DNA of 64,000 bases from Halohasta salina (GTDB taxonomy: Archaea > Halobacteriota > Halobacteria > Halobacteriales > Haloferacaceae), in assembly GCF_024178165.1 (NCBI RefSeq), contig NZ_JAMZIE010000002.1, positions 496,001 through 560,000 of the forward strand. The letters are read 5' to 3'. The notes beneath the pieces were generated by a model that was not told the origin of the DNA, searched no databases, and worked only from the letters and a program-made list of their open reading frames with translations. Positions 1-9,200 of this stretch are shown in pieces. The stretch's first letter is position 1. The number at the start of each line of letters is the position of its first letter. The translations under genes were made by a program, and so were the position numbers.

Positions 1-120
1 AATACAGGCGTTCATCCCGTGTTCCGTGGCCTCCGCGACCACGCGGTCGACGTCGGCGGGCGTCGTCTCGGGGCCCAACACCGTGTGATCGATCCGCCCG
101 GCGAGCTCCTGTCGGTTCAT
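1..120 (-). CDS. deoC: Deoxyribose-phosphate aldolase, N-terminal part (runs off the window)
   Basis: Only the first 40 codons are present, read leftward from an ATG whose complement ends at 120. The peptide opens [18 protein letters not shown] and continues with a TPADV helix and a NACI strand, matching the N terminus of class I DeoC aldolases (IDHTLLKPE type). The enzyme splits 2-deoxyribose 5-phosphate into glyceraldehyde 3-phosphate and acetaldehyde; its Schiff-base lysine lies outside the window. A uridine phosphorylase gene about 2.3 kb away gives a nucleoside-catabolism context, although unrelated membrane genes lie between them. The call rests on a short N terminus. Confidence 0.8.
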   Translation of the reverse strand, partial: MNRQELAGRIDHTVLGPETTPADVDRVVAEATEHGMNACI

Positions 121-203
121 GGCTGGTCGACGGAGGGGCGGGATGATAAAGCTCGCTTCGAGCCTTCGGCACAGTTTTGACGCCGAACCGACTGCCTCCG
201 GGT

Positions 204-1025
204 ATGGTCTTGCTCCCCGAAGGGTTCGCGTTGCCGCCGTGGCCCTATTTGCTGGGTTTGCTCGCGGCCGCAGCGGCGGTCGGCGCTGGGCTCTTCCGCC
301 GACGGCCGCCGGTCACCGCGCGGCACATCGTCGCGTTCGCGCCGTGGATGGCCGTCGGCTCGGCGCTCCACGTCCTCTATGTGGTCGATGGGCTCCCGCC
401 GGCGCTCGCACCGTTCGGCGGGACGGCCGCAGTGTATCTGACGGTCGCGGTGCTCGCTGGGGCGGTCCTACTGGCTGGGGACGTGAGCCGCACGCGACGG
501 CAGGTCCCACTCGTGATCGCGGCCACCGGGCTCGTGGTGTTCGTGCCGGTTGTCGGGACGACGCTCGCGGTCGGTGTCGACCGCGGCACGTTGGCGCTGT
601 GGTGGCCCGCAATCGCGGCGGTCGCTTCGATCGGCCTCACGGGGCTGGCGTGGCTCGCCGTGCGGCGACTCCGCCCGGCAGCAGCGGCGACGACCGGCGG
701 GGTCGGGCTGCTGGCGGTGTTCGGTCACACCCTCGACGGCCTGTCGACGGCCGTTGGGGTCGACGCCTTGGGGTTCGGCGAGCGGAGCCCCGTCTCGCGG
801 GCGATCATGGGGGTCGCCGAGGCGTTGCCGACCGCCGAAGCGCTGGGGATCGGTTGGCTGTTCGTTCTGGTCAAACTGGCCGTGGTCGGCGGGGTTGTCG
901 TGCTGTTCGCCGACTACATCGAGGAGACGCCGACCGAGGGCTACCTGCTGTTGGGATTCATCGCGGCTGTGGGGCTCGGTCCGGGGGTGCACAACCTGCT
1001 GCTGTTCGCCGTCACCGGCGGGTGA
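204..1025 (+). CDS. DUF63 family multi-spanning membrane protein
   Basis: This is a 273-residue hydrophobic protein with about seven or eight predicted membrane segments. It begins [20 protein letters not shown], the LPEGF.LPP opening I associate with the archaeal DUF63 family. Conserved-looking polar points inside the membrane region are [16 protein letters not shown] and [14 protein letters not shown]. The reading frame also opens upstream at a TTG (177), but the ATG at 204 starts exactly at the family-like N terminus and is preferred. The family is universal in haloarchaea and I know of no established biochemical function for it. Confidence 0.75.
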   Translation: MVLLPEGFALPPWPYLLGLLAAAAAVGAGLFRRRPPVTARHIVAFAPWMAVGSALHVLYVVDGLPPALAPFGGTAAVYLTVAVLAGAVLLAGDVSRTRRQVPLVIAATGLVVFVPVVGTTLAVGVDRGTLALWWPAIAAVASIGLTGLAWLAVRRLRPAAAATTGGVGLLAVFGHTLDGLSTAVGVDALGFGERSPVSRAIMGVAEALPTAEALGIGWLFVLVKLAVVGGVVVLFADYIEETPTEGYLLLGFIAAVGLGPGVHNLLLFAVTGG

Positions 1026-1080
1026 CGGCCGTGATCGTCTGACGTGGATTATATACCGGCCGGTCGTGTGAGGGGTGTGT

Positions 1081-1599
1081 ATGGACGGGCTGTTGACGAC
1101 GCTCGGGGCGGCCACCGCGCCGCTGTCGTGGGTCACGGCGGTCGCGCTGGGTGCGCTGGCCGGCCTCGTGGCCGCGATCGTGATGGACTGGCCGATGAGC
1201 CGCCAGCCGGACGGGTTCGTCCCGGCGGCGATCGCCGCGGCGGTCGTCACCCGGCAGTCGGTCGACGACGTGTCGATGCCGGAGCTACTGGTAGTCCACC
1301 ACGTCGCGGGGCTGCTGGCCGGCATCGCCTACGGCGTCGTCGCCCGTGGGCTTGCGGCTGGGCTGCCTGACCTCCTCCGAATCGGCGGTCTCGACCTGCT
1401 GGCCCATCTGTTGTCGGTCGGGCTCGTGGTGGGCTTTATTTACGGCTTCTTCGGCCACCTCGTCCTGCCGCGGGCTGGCGGCCGGAGTTACGAGGAACAG
1501 GCGACGGCGATCCGGGGCCAGTGGCTTCGGTCGGCGCTCGTCTTCGGGGTCACGCTGGCGGTGGTCGTGCCGCTCGTGGCCCCCTCGCTGGCGGGCTAA
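1081..1599 (+). CDS. Haloarchaeal integral membrane protein, function unknown
   Basis: This is a 172-residue protein with about four or five hydrophobic helices and a short cytoplasmic-type segment rich in Glu and Arg (RSYEEQATAIRGQWLRS) before the last helix. I do not recognise a named family. A TATA-like box (ATTATATACC, about 1048-1057) lies roughly 25-30 nt upstream of the ATG, so the transcript is probably leaderless or nearly so. A GTG two codons upstream is a less likely start. The stop codon abuts the stop of the convergent repeat protein gene on the other strand. Confidence 0.6.
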   Translation: MDGLLTTLGAATAPLSWVTAVALGALAGLVAAIVMDWPMSRQPDGFVPAAIAAAVVTRQSVDDVSMPELLVVHHVAGLLAGIAYGVVARGLAAGLPDLLRIGGLDLLAHLLSVGLVVGFIYGFFGHLVLPRAGGRSYEEQATAIRGQWLRSALVFGVTLAVVVPLVAPSLAG

Positions 1600-2304
1600 T
1601 CAGTCGTTGTCGTCGGTTTTCTCCTCGATCTTCTCTTCGATCTCCTCGGTCTGTTGTTCGAGTTTCTCCTCGACTTTCTCTTCGACCTCGTCGGTCCGCG
1701 GCCGGCGGTCGACCCGCTCGTTGATGTCTTCGAGCTTTTCGATGACCTCCGAGACCTCCTTGCTGACGGTCCGTTCGACCGTCTCTTCGACCGTCTCGTC
1801 TACGGTTTCGCCGACCGTCTTGTCGACCGTCTTCTCGACGGTTTCGCCAACCGTCTTGTCGACCGTCTTTTCGACTGCCTCGTCGACTGTTTTGCCGACC
1901 GTCTCGTCGACCGTCTTCTCGACTGCCTCGTCGACTGTTTTGCCGACCGTCTCGTCGACCGTCTTCTCGACGGTTTCGCCGACGGTCTTTTCGACTGTCT
2001 CGCCGACGGTCTTTTCGACGGTTTCACCGACGGTCTTCTCGACTGTTTCGCCGACCGTCTCGTCAACCGTTTTCTCGACGGCCTCGTCGACGGTCTTCTC
2101 GACGGTTTCGGCGACCTCCCGTGTCATCCAGTCGGGGTCGAACCGGGCCATCTTCCAGACGACGTGGAGCACGTAGGACAGCAGCACGCCGAGGCCGAAG
2201 GCGACACCGACCCGGTTGCCGACGACGACGAAAAGCGAGATCGCCACGAACAGCAACACGCCGTAGGCCAGATCCACGAGGAAGTCGACGCGGTTGGGAT
2301 TCAT
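1600..2304 (-). CDS. Two-helix membrane protein with a 29-fold tetrapeptide repeat
   Basis: This 234-residue protein has three parts: two hydrophobic helices (about residues 12-50), a central array of 29 four-residue units of the form [EDG][EKR][TA]V (residues 65-180), and a Glu/Lys-rich C-terminal helix (about 181-234). I do not recognise a family. The membrane anchor plus long charged helical region suggests a membrane-tethered rod or spacer on the cytoplasmic side, which is inference. The ATG at 2304 is preferred because a TATA-like box (GAGATATATTCG read on this strand, about 2336-2325) sits about 25 nt upstream. The frame stays open to 2463 but would start with unrelated residues. Confidence 0.6.
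   Translation of the reverse strand: MNPNRVDFLVDLAYGVLLFVAISLFVVVGNRVGVAFGLGVLLSYVLHVVWKMARFDPDWMTREVAETVEKTVDEAVEKTVDETVGETVEKTVGETVEKTVGETVEKTVGETVEKTVDETVGKTVDEAVEKTVDETVGKTVDEAVEKTVDKTVGETVEKTVDKTVGETVDETVEETVERTVSKEVSEVIEKLEDINERVDRRPRTDEVEEKVEEKLEQQTEEIEEKIEEKTDDND
1765..2112 (-). repeat. Degenerate 12-nt tandem repeat encoding ETVEKTVD-type units
   Basis: Twenty-nine consecutive 12-nt units lie in frame inside the membrane-anchored protein gene. Each encodes four residues ending in Val, mostly ETV, KTV or EAV preceded by E, D or G. Blocks of several units recur almost unchanged, which is typical of array growth by slippage or unequal recombination. Confidence 0.9.
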
Positions 2305-2445
2305 CGACACACACCACCTAACTGCGAATATATCTCGATCATATACTGACTGTTTGCGTTCAGCGGGGGAAAAGGGCGTGATTGACCGGCGGACGACGAC
2401 CACCGACATCGGACGGTTTTTGTCGCCACCGACCGACCTCCAGCC

Positions 2446-3171
2446 ATGGCCAAACAGCCGCATCTACTGGTAGAATCGGGCGATCTCCACGATCTGGCGA
2501 TCATTCCGGGCGACCCCGGCCGCGTCGACCGGATCGCCGAGCAGTGTTCGAACGCCGAAGTGGTCGCCGAAAACCGCGAGTACAAACTGGTTAACGCCAG
2601 CTACGAGGGCCGGGAACTGACCATCTGTTCGACGGGTATCGGCTGTCCCTCCGCGGCGATCGCCATCGAGGAACTCCACGCGGTGGGCGTCGAGACGGTG
2701 ATCCGATGCGGAACCACGGGCGCGCTGCAGGCCGACATGGAGATCGGTGACATGGTCGTCGCCACCGGCGCGGCCAAGGAGGAGGGCACCACCAAGCGCT
2801 ACGAGTCGGCGGTCTACCCTGCGGTGCCCGACTACGAGGTCCTCGGCGGGCTGGTCGACGCGGCGGAGGCCAACGACGAGGACGTGCATGTCGGGCCCGT
2901 CGTCTCCGACGACGCCTTCTATGCCGAAGACGAGGCGGCCGTCGACGACTGGGAGGCCGCGAACCTCTTGGCCGTCGAGATGGAGGCCGCCGCCGTCTTC
3001 TCGCTCGCGCGGCGCAAGGGAATGCGAGCCGGCGCGATCTGTACGGTCGACGGTAACCTCGTCGAAGGCACCCAGAAGGGAGCCGACAGCGAGGAGGAGT
3101 TGCCCGAAAAGGCCAAGAACAACGTCGAGCGCGCCATCGAGATCACGCTGTCGGCGGCCGCCGAGTTATAA
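2446..3171 (+). CDS. udp: Uridine phosphorylase (PNP/UDP family nucleoside phosphorylase)
   Basis: This 241-residue protein has the PNP_UDP_1 fold. It shows the phosphate-binding PGDPGRVDRIA near residue 25, the STGIGCPSAAI strand and loop, RCGTTGAL, and the late nucleoside-binding VEMEAAAVFSLA. It catalyses phosphorolysis of uridine, and possibly other nucleosides, to base and (deoxy)ribose 1-phosphate in the cytoplasm. Length is normal for the family. The ATG at 2446 gives the complete N terminus. A deoC gene begins about 2.3 kb to the left, consistent with nucleoside salvage or catabolism, but the genes are not in one operon. A T-rich run just after the stop could be a terminator. Preference for uridine over other nucleosides is by family resemblance only. 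Confidence 0.85.
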   Translation: MAKQPHLLVESGDLHDLAIIPGDPGRVDRIAEQCSNAEVVAENREYKLVNASYEGRELTICSTGIGCPSAAIAIEELHAVGVETVIRCGTTGALQADMEIGDMVVATGAAKEEGTTKRYESAVYPAVPDYEVLGGLVDAAEANDEDVHVGPVVSDDAFYAEDEAAVDDWEAANLLAVEMEAAAVFSLARRKGMRAGAICTVDGNLVEGTQKGADSEEELPEKAKNNVERAIEITLSAAAEL

Positions 3172-3248
3172 GCGTCTTTTACCGATCAAGATTTATATTC
3201 ACATAGCAGCACACGGACAGGTATGTTGGCACGTAGCGGCGTCGATAG

Positions 3249-4001
3249 ATGGTCCTGGCTCGTCAGTCGGCGGAGCGTCGACTGATGTGGATCACCGCGA
3301 TCGCCGTTGTCATCGTGCTACTGGGTCTCGCGATTGGCTGGGTCGCGCTGCGATCGCTTCTGGTGGTCCCGCGACTCGTTCGGAGCGAGGTTCAAGCGCC
3401 GTCGACCGTCTCCGAAGGATCATTCGCCGTCTGTCGCGGAACCGCGACCGAAGGCGACGAGGGGGTGATTGCCGCACCGTTTACCGGCCAAGAGTGCTTG
3501 AGTTTCGAATTCGAGGTGACCGAACGCCAGCCGTCGTTCGTCGGCATCCCGTGGTCCAACGACCACCTCGACGACGGCGTTGCCACGACGACGTTCGAAC
3601 TCGACGGCGAGTATGGGGACCTCGCGGTCGACCCCTCGCCGCGCCGTTTCTCGCTTGATACCGAGTCGACGGTCATCACCGTCGACCCACGCGAGACGCC
3701 GCCCGACCGGATCCGGCGGTTTCTCGACGTTCGTGGGCTCCCATCGGTCGCCCGGTGGCTCGCGGTGGTGCCGTTGCTCGGCACCCGCCGCTTCGTCGAA
3801 CGCCGCGTCGACCCCGGCGAGGAGTACCTCGTCGCCGGGAAGGCCGACTACCGCGAAGGCCGGGTCACCCTCATCGGCGACCTCGTGATCACCGACCGCA
3901 CGCCGTGGGGATTCGCGCTCGGTCGGCTCCGGATGGCCGTGTTTCCGCTGATCGTCGCGGCCGTCTTCGTCGCAACGGGATCGTGGGTACTACTCGGCTG
4001 A
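3249..4001 (+). CDS. GIDE/BAM-like membrane protein
   Basis: This 250-residue protein has an N-terminal helix (about 13-35), a soluble region of about 170 residues, and a C-terminal hydrophobic helix. The soluble part contains VCRGTATEGDEGVIAAPFTG followed by a Cys-containing E-C-L-S-F-E-F-E strand, resembling the GIDE (BAM) domain of MULAN-type E3 ligases, which is found without a RING finger in haloarchaea. No ligase activity is implied because no RING is present. A TATA-like box (TTTATATTC, 3192-3200) lies upstream. ATG codons at 3249 and 3285 are both possible starts; the later one would begin directly at the membrane helix. Function is unknown. Confidence 0.6.
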   Translation: MVLARQSAERRLMWITAIAVVIVLLGLAIGWVALRSLLVVPRLVRSEVQAPSTVSEGSFAVCRGTATEGDEGVIAAPFTGQECLSFEFEVTERQPSFVGIPWSNDHLDDGVATTTFELDGEYGDLAVDPSPRRFSLDTESTVITVDPRETPPDRIRRFLDVRGLPSVARWLAVVPLLGTRRFVERRVDPGEEYLVAGKADYREGRVTLIGDLVITDRTPWGFALGRLRMAVFPLIVAAVFVATGSWVLLG

Positions 4002-4124
4002 GATGGGCTCCCGGTCGGGGCTTCGACCGAGATCTTCGATCGAGAATATCCTGTGTGAACGAATATGATTCCGCGACAGACTCCGGATAGAGAAGCTTAT
4101 GCTACCGAACGGCCCTGTAGAGCT

Positions 4125-4682
4125 ATGCTCACTCGTCGAACACTCCTGTCGACGCTCGGTGGATCGGTGGCGCTTGCTAGCTGTCTCTCCGGGGATTCCG
4201 ACCCCGCCGCAGCCGTCGAGCCCACCGAACCCGACCGACCCAACGACCGCACGGTGGCTGCCGACCGAACCGAGACCGTCGACCGGACCGATCCGGAGTC
4301 GACGGCGTGGCGGTTCTACGAGACGCTACTCGGCGGCGACGTCGACGCACTGAACGGACTGGTCCACCCCGAGTCACCGGGCTACCCGGTTGCGGCTACC
4401 GACCTGCCGCCCGAACGGTTCACACAGTTCGAGACGGTCCGGATCGCCGACACCGAAGCGGTCTCGGTGCAGGATCGGGTCGTCCAGCGGCTCTACCCCA
4501 ACGTGACCCGAACCTCGAGGACCAGAAAGGCGATGGGGGCTGAGCGAATGCAGTACGTCCACACCCGGTTTTATATTACGCGTCCCGACGACGAGGGGAT
4601 CTACGAGGCCGACACGATCGACTACCTCGTCCGCGACGACGGCCAGTGGTACGTCCGCTACGAGGGTGCGTCGGATCGCTGA
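4125..4682 (+). CDS. Secreted lipoprotein, function unknown
   Basis: This 185-residue protein opens MLTRRTLLSTLGGSVALASC. It has a twin arginine, a short hydrophobic stretch and a lipobox (LASC, Cys20), the standard layout of haloarchaeal Tat lipoproteins. A Thr/Asp/Pro-rich linker follows, then a globular domain beginning STAWRFYETLLGGDVDALNGLVHP, which resembles small NTF2/SnoaL-like cone folds in which a helical start is followed by strands. That fold assignment is a guess. The ATG at 4125 is chosen over 4065 because it places the signal peptide at the N terminus. No partner genes are evident. Confidence 0.6.
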   Translation: MLTRRTLLSTLGGSVALASCLSGDSDPAAAVEPTEPDRPNDRTVAADRTETVDRTDPESTAWRFYETLLGGDVDALNGLVHPESPGYPVAATDLPPERFTQFETVRIADTEAVSVQDRVVQRLYPNVTRTSRTRKAMGAERMQYVHTRFYITRPDDEGIYEADTIDYLVRDDGQWYVRYEGASDR

Positions 4683-4704
4683 GTCGACGGCAACGACCAC
4701 ACAA

Positions 4705-6081
4705 TCAGGTCGCGGTCCCGTCCGGTTCCGCGCGGCTGGCGGCAAGCACCGACAGCGGGAACACGAGGAGTCCGAGGAGCGCCACGACAAAGGGGAGAAC
4801 GAAGAGGATCAGGAAGAACGGTCGGCTGTCGAACGGGACGAAGGCCCCACCGGCGACGACGAAGGCGGCCACCGCGCCGGCGACGGCGGCGGCCGTCGAC
4901 CGACTCATGAGGGCCTCACCGAGGACGCCGACCCCGAAGGCGGGGGCGACCGCCAGCGGGAGGTGGATCGCCATCGTGTGGGCGACCGTCGGCGCGAGGT
5001 CGGCGAACCGCGGGTCGATCGCGCCGAGTCCCAGCAGGATCCCGCCGACCGCCAGCAGCGCCGCGAGGCCGACCGCCAGCGACCCCCGAACCGAGCGGAG
5101 CCAGTCGGGGCGGACTAGCCCGGCGAGGCCTATCTCTGCGTAGAGTACGCCGACGCCGAGGAGCGTCGTCGGAAGCAGCCCGACGGCGGCGGCCAGCGCG
5201 CCGAGGACGCCGGCCCCGGCAACGGCGGCGGCGAACCGCCCGGCGTCGGTCGGCGTTTCGACCGTCCAGCGCGTCACGGCGGCGAGGCCGATCGAAACGA
5301 GGCCGTAGACGACCGCTCCCGGAAGCACGATATCCCGGACGTTCGAGAGCCAGATCGGCAGCGACGCCAACGTCAGCGCCGCGGTCACGCGAGTCGACCC
5401 CGTCTCGGGCTCGGCGAAGGCGATGTAGAACTCGTCGTACAGCTCCGCCGGATCTTCGGCGGCCGCCGTCCGCTGCCATGTCAGCGTCCCCTCGTCGACG
5501 GTCGGCAGCTCGCTGTCGGTGGCATGCTCGTCGTCGACGATCGAGCGAGGGTCGTTGGCGATGACCGTCCCCTCGGGGCCGGTGAGCGAAACCCGGTCGG
5601 CGTTGAAAACCGCACCCCACGTGCCGATCGCGTGGAAGTAGTCGACGACGAGCACGCCGGCGTGGCGGCTGGCCGCGTCGGGATCGGTAAACCGGACGCG
5701 AACCGTCTCGTTGTCGACGGTCGCCGACTGGACTGTGACCGACCCGGCCGAGTCTGCTGCCAACCCGTTATCGACGGCGGCCCCCCGAGCGATCTGCCTG
5801 AGCCGTTCGGGGGTTGCCGCGAGCAGCGACGCGTTTGCCTCGCCGAGTCGGTTAGTGACGATCCATGTCGCCGACCCGTTTTCGTCGACCCTGATCTCGG
5901 CCGTCGAGTGGGTGACATTGACCCCGACACCCTGCTGTTCGGCGCGTTCCTCGAACGCGGAGCTACAGGGCCCGCAGACCGGCTCCGGCGGCGAGCTGGC
6001 GGCCGCCGGCGCGGCGAGGGAGCCGACGGCGAGACACAGCACGGCAAGGATACCGAACACGACGGCGTGTTTCACTACCAC
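4705..6081 (-). CDS. Exported protein with N-terminal ectodomain and C-terminal membrane bundle
   Basis: This 458-residue protein has a Sec-type signal peptide (about 1-28, ending AAPAAASS), a CGPC motif just after the cleavage region, a beta-rich extracellular domain to about residue 230 with several N-x-S/T sites, and about seven C-terminal membrane helices. The ectodomain pattern (RVDENGSATWIVTNRLGE) resembles haloarchaeal proteins that carry a Bacterioopsin-neighbour type domain of unknown role. I do not recognise a named family. The CGPC Cys pair could form a disulfide or bind metal. It is convergent with the lipoprotein gene on the left. Confidence 0.6.
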   Translation of the reverse strand: MVVKHAVVFGILAVLCLAVGSLAAPAAASSPPEPVCGPCSSAFEERAEQQGVGVNVTHSTAEIRVDENGSATWIVTNRLGEANASLLAATPERLRQIARGAAVDNGLAADSAGSVTVQSATVDNETVRVRFTDPDAASRHAGVLVVDYFHAIGTWGAVFNADRVSLTGPEGTVIANDPRSIVDDEHATDSELPTVDEGTLTWQRTAAAEDPAELYDEFYIAFAEPETGSTRVTAALTLASLPIWLSNVRDIVLPGAVVYGLVSIGLAAVTRWTVETPTDAGRFAAAVAGAGVLGALAAAVGLLPTTLLGVGVLYAEIGLAGLVRPDWLRSVRGSLAVGLAALLAVGGILLGLGAIDPRFADLAPTVAHTMAIHLPLAVAPAFGVGVLGEALMSRSTAAAVAGAVAAFVVAGGAFVPFDSRPFFLILFVLPFVVALLGLLVFPLSVLAASRAEPDGTAT

Positions 6082-6225
6082 GGTGTGTTACTGTTCGGGA
6101 TAAATGTCTTCCGTGTGAAAACTCGCCGCGCTGCCGGGATGGCGACGGGGCGATCGACCGCGACGAATAGTTGGGTGGAATTTATATTTCTGCCCGAAGT
6201 TTATTCGGACAATGCACTGCCACGT

Positions 6226-9200
6226 ATGACGACACCACCTACACAGCTCCGGGTCACGGTCGTCGGCGACAGAGCGGCCCTCGACAGCCCGACCGTCGAT
6301 CGGCGGCTGTCGGTTTCGACCGCCGAGGCCGTGGCAATCGCGCCGCAGGCCGTCGACGGGCAGGCCGACAGTTCCGAGGCCGACCGGCTGGCCGACGCCG
6401 ACTGTCTGATCGTCGACCGACCGACCGCAGAGGCGTGGCGCGCGGTCGTCGAGCGGGTGGTCGACCGCCGCCCGGAGCTACCGGTCGTCGTCTTCTTCGA
6501 GGAGCCGGCGGCGGTCGGCGAGGCGATCGCCGCCGGAGCCGACGACTATCTCCCGCGGTCGCTGGCGGATCGTCGGCCGTCGCTGCTGCTCGACCGACTG
6601 GTGGCGATCGCCGCCGACGGTTCCGAGGAGGAGTCGACGTCGGGCCGCGAGGAGTCGGGAGCCGAAAGCGAGATACCGGGGTCGGAAATCGAGACGTCGT
6701 GGGCCGAAAGCGAGGAGTCGACGCCGAGCAACGAGATACCGCTCGACGGAGTCACCCGCGAACTCTTCGAGAGCGTGGCCGACGGGCTGGTCGTCCACGA
6801 CGCCGAGACCGGCGAGATACGCGACTGCAACGCGGCGTTCTGCGCCCAAACCGGCTACGATCGGGCCGAACTGCTCGGTGAGCCGGTCGACCGCGTGGTC
6901 GCCAGCGGCGAGGGGTACGGCTACGCGGAGGCCAGAGATCGGATCCGCCGGGCCAGCGAGCGCGGCCCCCAACTGTTCGAGTGGCGCGGCCGGCGGAAGA
7001 GCGGCGAGACCTATCCGGTGGAGGTCAGCCTCCGGCAGGCCACGATTGGGGGCCACGAGCGGGTCGTCGCGAGCGTCCGCGATATCACCGAGCGCCGCGA
7101 GAAGGAACGGCGGCTGGCGGCGGTCCGCGACCAGCGGTCGACGCTGTTCGCGAACTCCCCGGACCCGATCGTCGCGGTCACCCGGGTCGACGGCCGCCCG
7201 CAGATCACCGACGTCAACCCGGCCTTCGAGTCGACGTTCGGCTTCGAGGCCGAGAGCGTCGTCGGCGAGCCGATTTCGACGGCCATCGTCCCCGAGGACC
7301 GCCGCGAAAAATACGAGGGCCTGCGCGACCGCGCGCTGGGCGGCGAGCCGATCGAGGCCGAAGTCCGACGCGAGACTGCCGACGGGATGCGGGACTTTTT
7401 GCTCCGGGTCCTCCCGTTCGAGACCGACATCGACGACCACGCCTACGTCTGGTACACCGACATCACCGAGCGTCGCGAGCGGGAACGCGCCCTCGAACGC
7501 GAGCGCGACCGCCGGTCGGTACTGTTCGAGAACAACCCCGACCCGGTCGCCGGCATCGAGTTCGACGGCGACCGGGCGCTGATTCGCGAGGTGAACCCGG
7601 CCTTCGAGTCGACGTTCGGCTTCGCAGCCGAGGGCGTCGTCGGCGAACCGGTCGCCGAGACGGTCGTCCCCGAAGCCGAACGTGACGGCTACGACCGGCT
7701 TCGCAGCCGGGCGGCCGCCGGCGAGGCCATCGAGGGGGAGGCCCCGCGGCTGACCGCCGACGGCCGCCGGCAGTTCGTCTTCCGGGTGATCCAGTTCAAC
7801 GACGAGCCGGGGACGACCGACGCCTACGTCTGGTATACCGACGTCACCGACCGTCGACGCCACGAGCGGGCCGTCGAGAGCCTGCAGGCGGCCACCGGCC
7901 GGATGCAGCGGGCCGAAACCGCCGACGCGATCGCCGAGATCGCCGTCGAGGCCGCCACCGAGGCGCTGGAGCTTCCGAGGGCGGTCTGCTGGCTCCACGA
8001 CGCCGACCGTCGGCGGCTCGACCCGGTCGCGGCGACCGAGGGCGTCGACGCGGCGTTACAGCAGTCGATCGACGCCGGCAGCGAGCTGTACGACCGCTTC
8101 GAGACCGACGAGGTTACCCGGTGTCGAACCGACGACGGCGCGGCTATCGACGGACTGCTGTTGCCGCTGGGCGACCACGGCCTGCTGGCGGTCGGCGGGG
8201 CCGACGACGACGTGATCCGTGACGTCGTCGGGACGCTGGCCGAGCAGACCGAAACCGCCCTCAGGCGGGTCGACCGCGCCCAAGCGGTCCGGGAGAGCGA
8301 GCGCCGGCTGCAGGCCATCCTCGACCGGATCGACGAGGCGATCTTCCTCGGACCGGTTCCGGAACTCGATACGACCGCTCCAGACCCCGACTTCGTGAGT
8401 TCGGGCTACGAGGCGATCTGGGGCCAGTCGCTGGAGGCGATCCACGAATCGCACGACGAGGGGTTTTTCGAGACGGTTCACGACGACGACTACGACGGCT
8501 ACCGCGCGTTCATCCGGCAGCTCATGACCGAGGTCGACGGCGGCGAGCCGGCCGCGAGCTACAGCTACGAGTACCGCATCCGGCGGCCCGATGGCGAACT
8601 GCGGTGGATCCACTCGGATTTCTACCCGATCGACTGGCTGGCCGGCCCCGAGCGCGTGGTGATCGTGAGCCGTGACATCACCGCCCGGAAACAGCGGCAC
8701 CGCACGCTGGAATCGTTCCACGACGCCACCGCAGAGCTGACGACCGCCGACACCGTCGACGAGGTCAGCCGGCTGGGCGTCGAGGCCGCCGCCAGCGTCT
8801 TCGAGTTGCCGGCGACGGCGGTCTACCACTACGAGGAGTCGACCGCGCGGCTGACCCCGCGGGCGACCGGCCCCGAACTCCCGCCGCCGGACGAGCTGTC
8901 GCCGCTGAGCTCCGACCACCGCCACGTCTGGGATGCCTTCATCGGCGAGGGGATGGCCCGCATCGACACCGGTGACGAGCCCGCGCTGGCGGTCGGCCCC
9001 GGCGAGGAACTGCTGTTGTTCCCGCTTGGGCGCAACGGCCTGCTTGCGGCTTGGCGGGCCGGCGACGCCTTCGACACCGACGCCGCCAGCATCCTCGCGG
9101 CGACCCTCGAAGCCGCGCTCAACCGGCTGCGGGGGGAAAGACAGCTCGAATCCAGACAGCGGGAGCTCGAAGCCCAGACCGAACGCGCCGAGCGACTCGA

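Noticed and set aside
1765-2112. CRISPR-like regular repeats
   Set aside because: The unit is 12 nt, without spacers, and every unit stays in frame inside a coding sequence.
1346-2176. Long plus-strand reading frame rich in Ser, Thr and Val
   Set aside because: It is the antisense reading of the tetrapeptide-repeat array and of a membrane-protein gene. Repeats stay open in several frames by their nature, and the composition is unlike haloarchaeal proteins.
5524-6225. N-terminal extension of the Bat-type regulator by 234 residues
   Set aside because: The extension is antisense to the exported membrane-protein gene and precedes a TATA box. The conserved architecture starts at the ATG at 6226.
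6478-7998. Several very long antisense frames opposite the Bat-type gene and similar ones opposite other genes
   Set aside because: GC-rich haloarchaeal genes leave the antisense strand open. The products are Arg/Pro-rich and lack acidic bias or domains.
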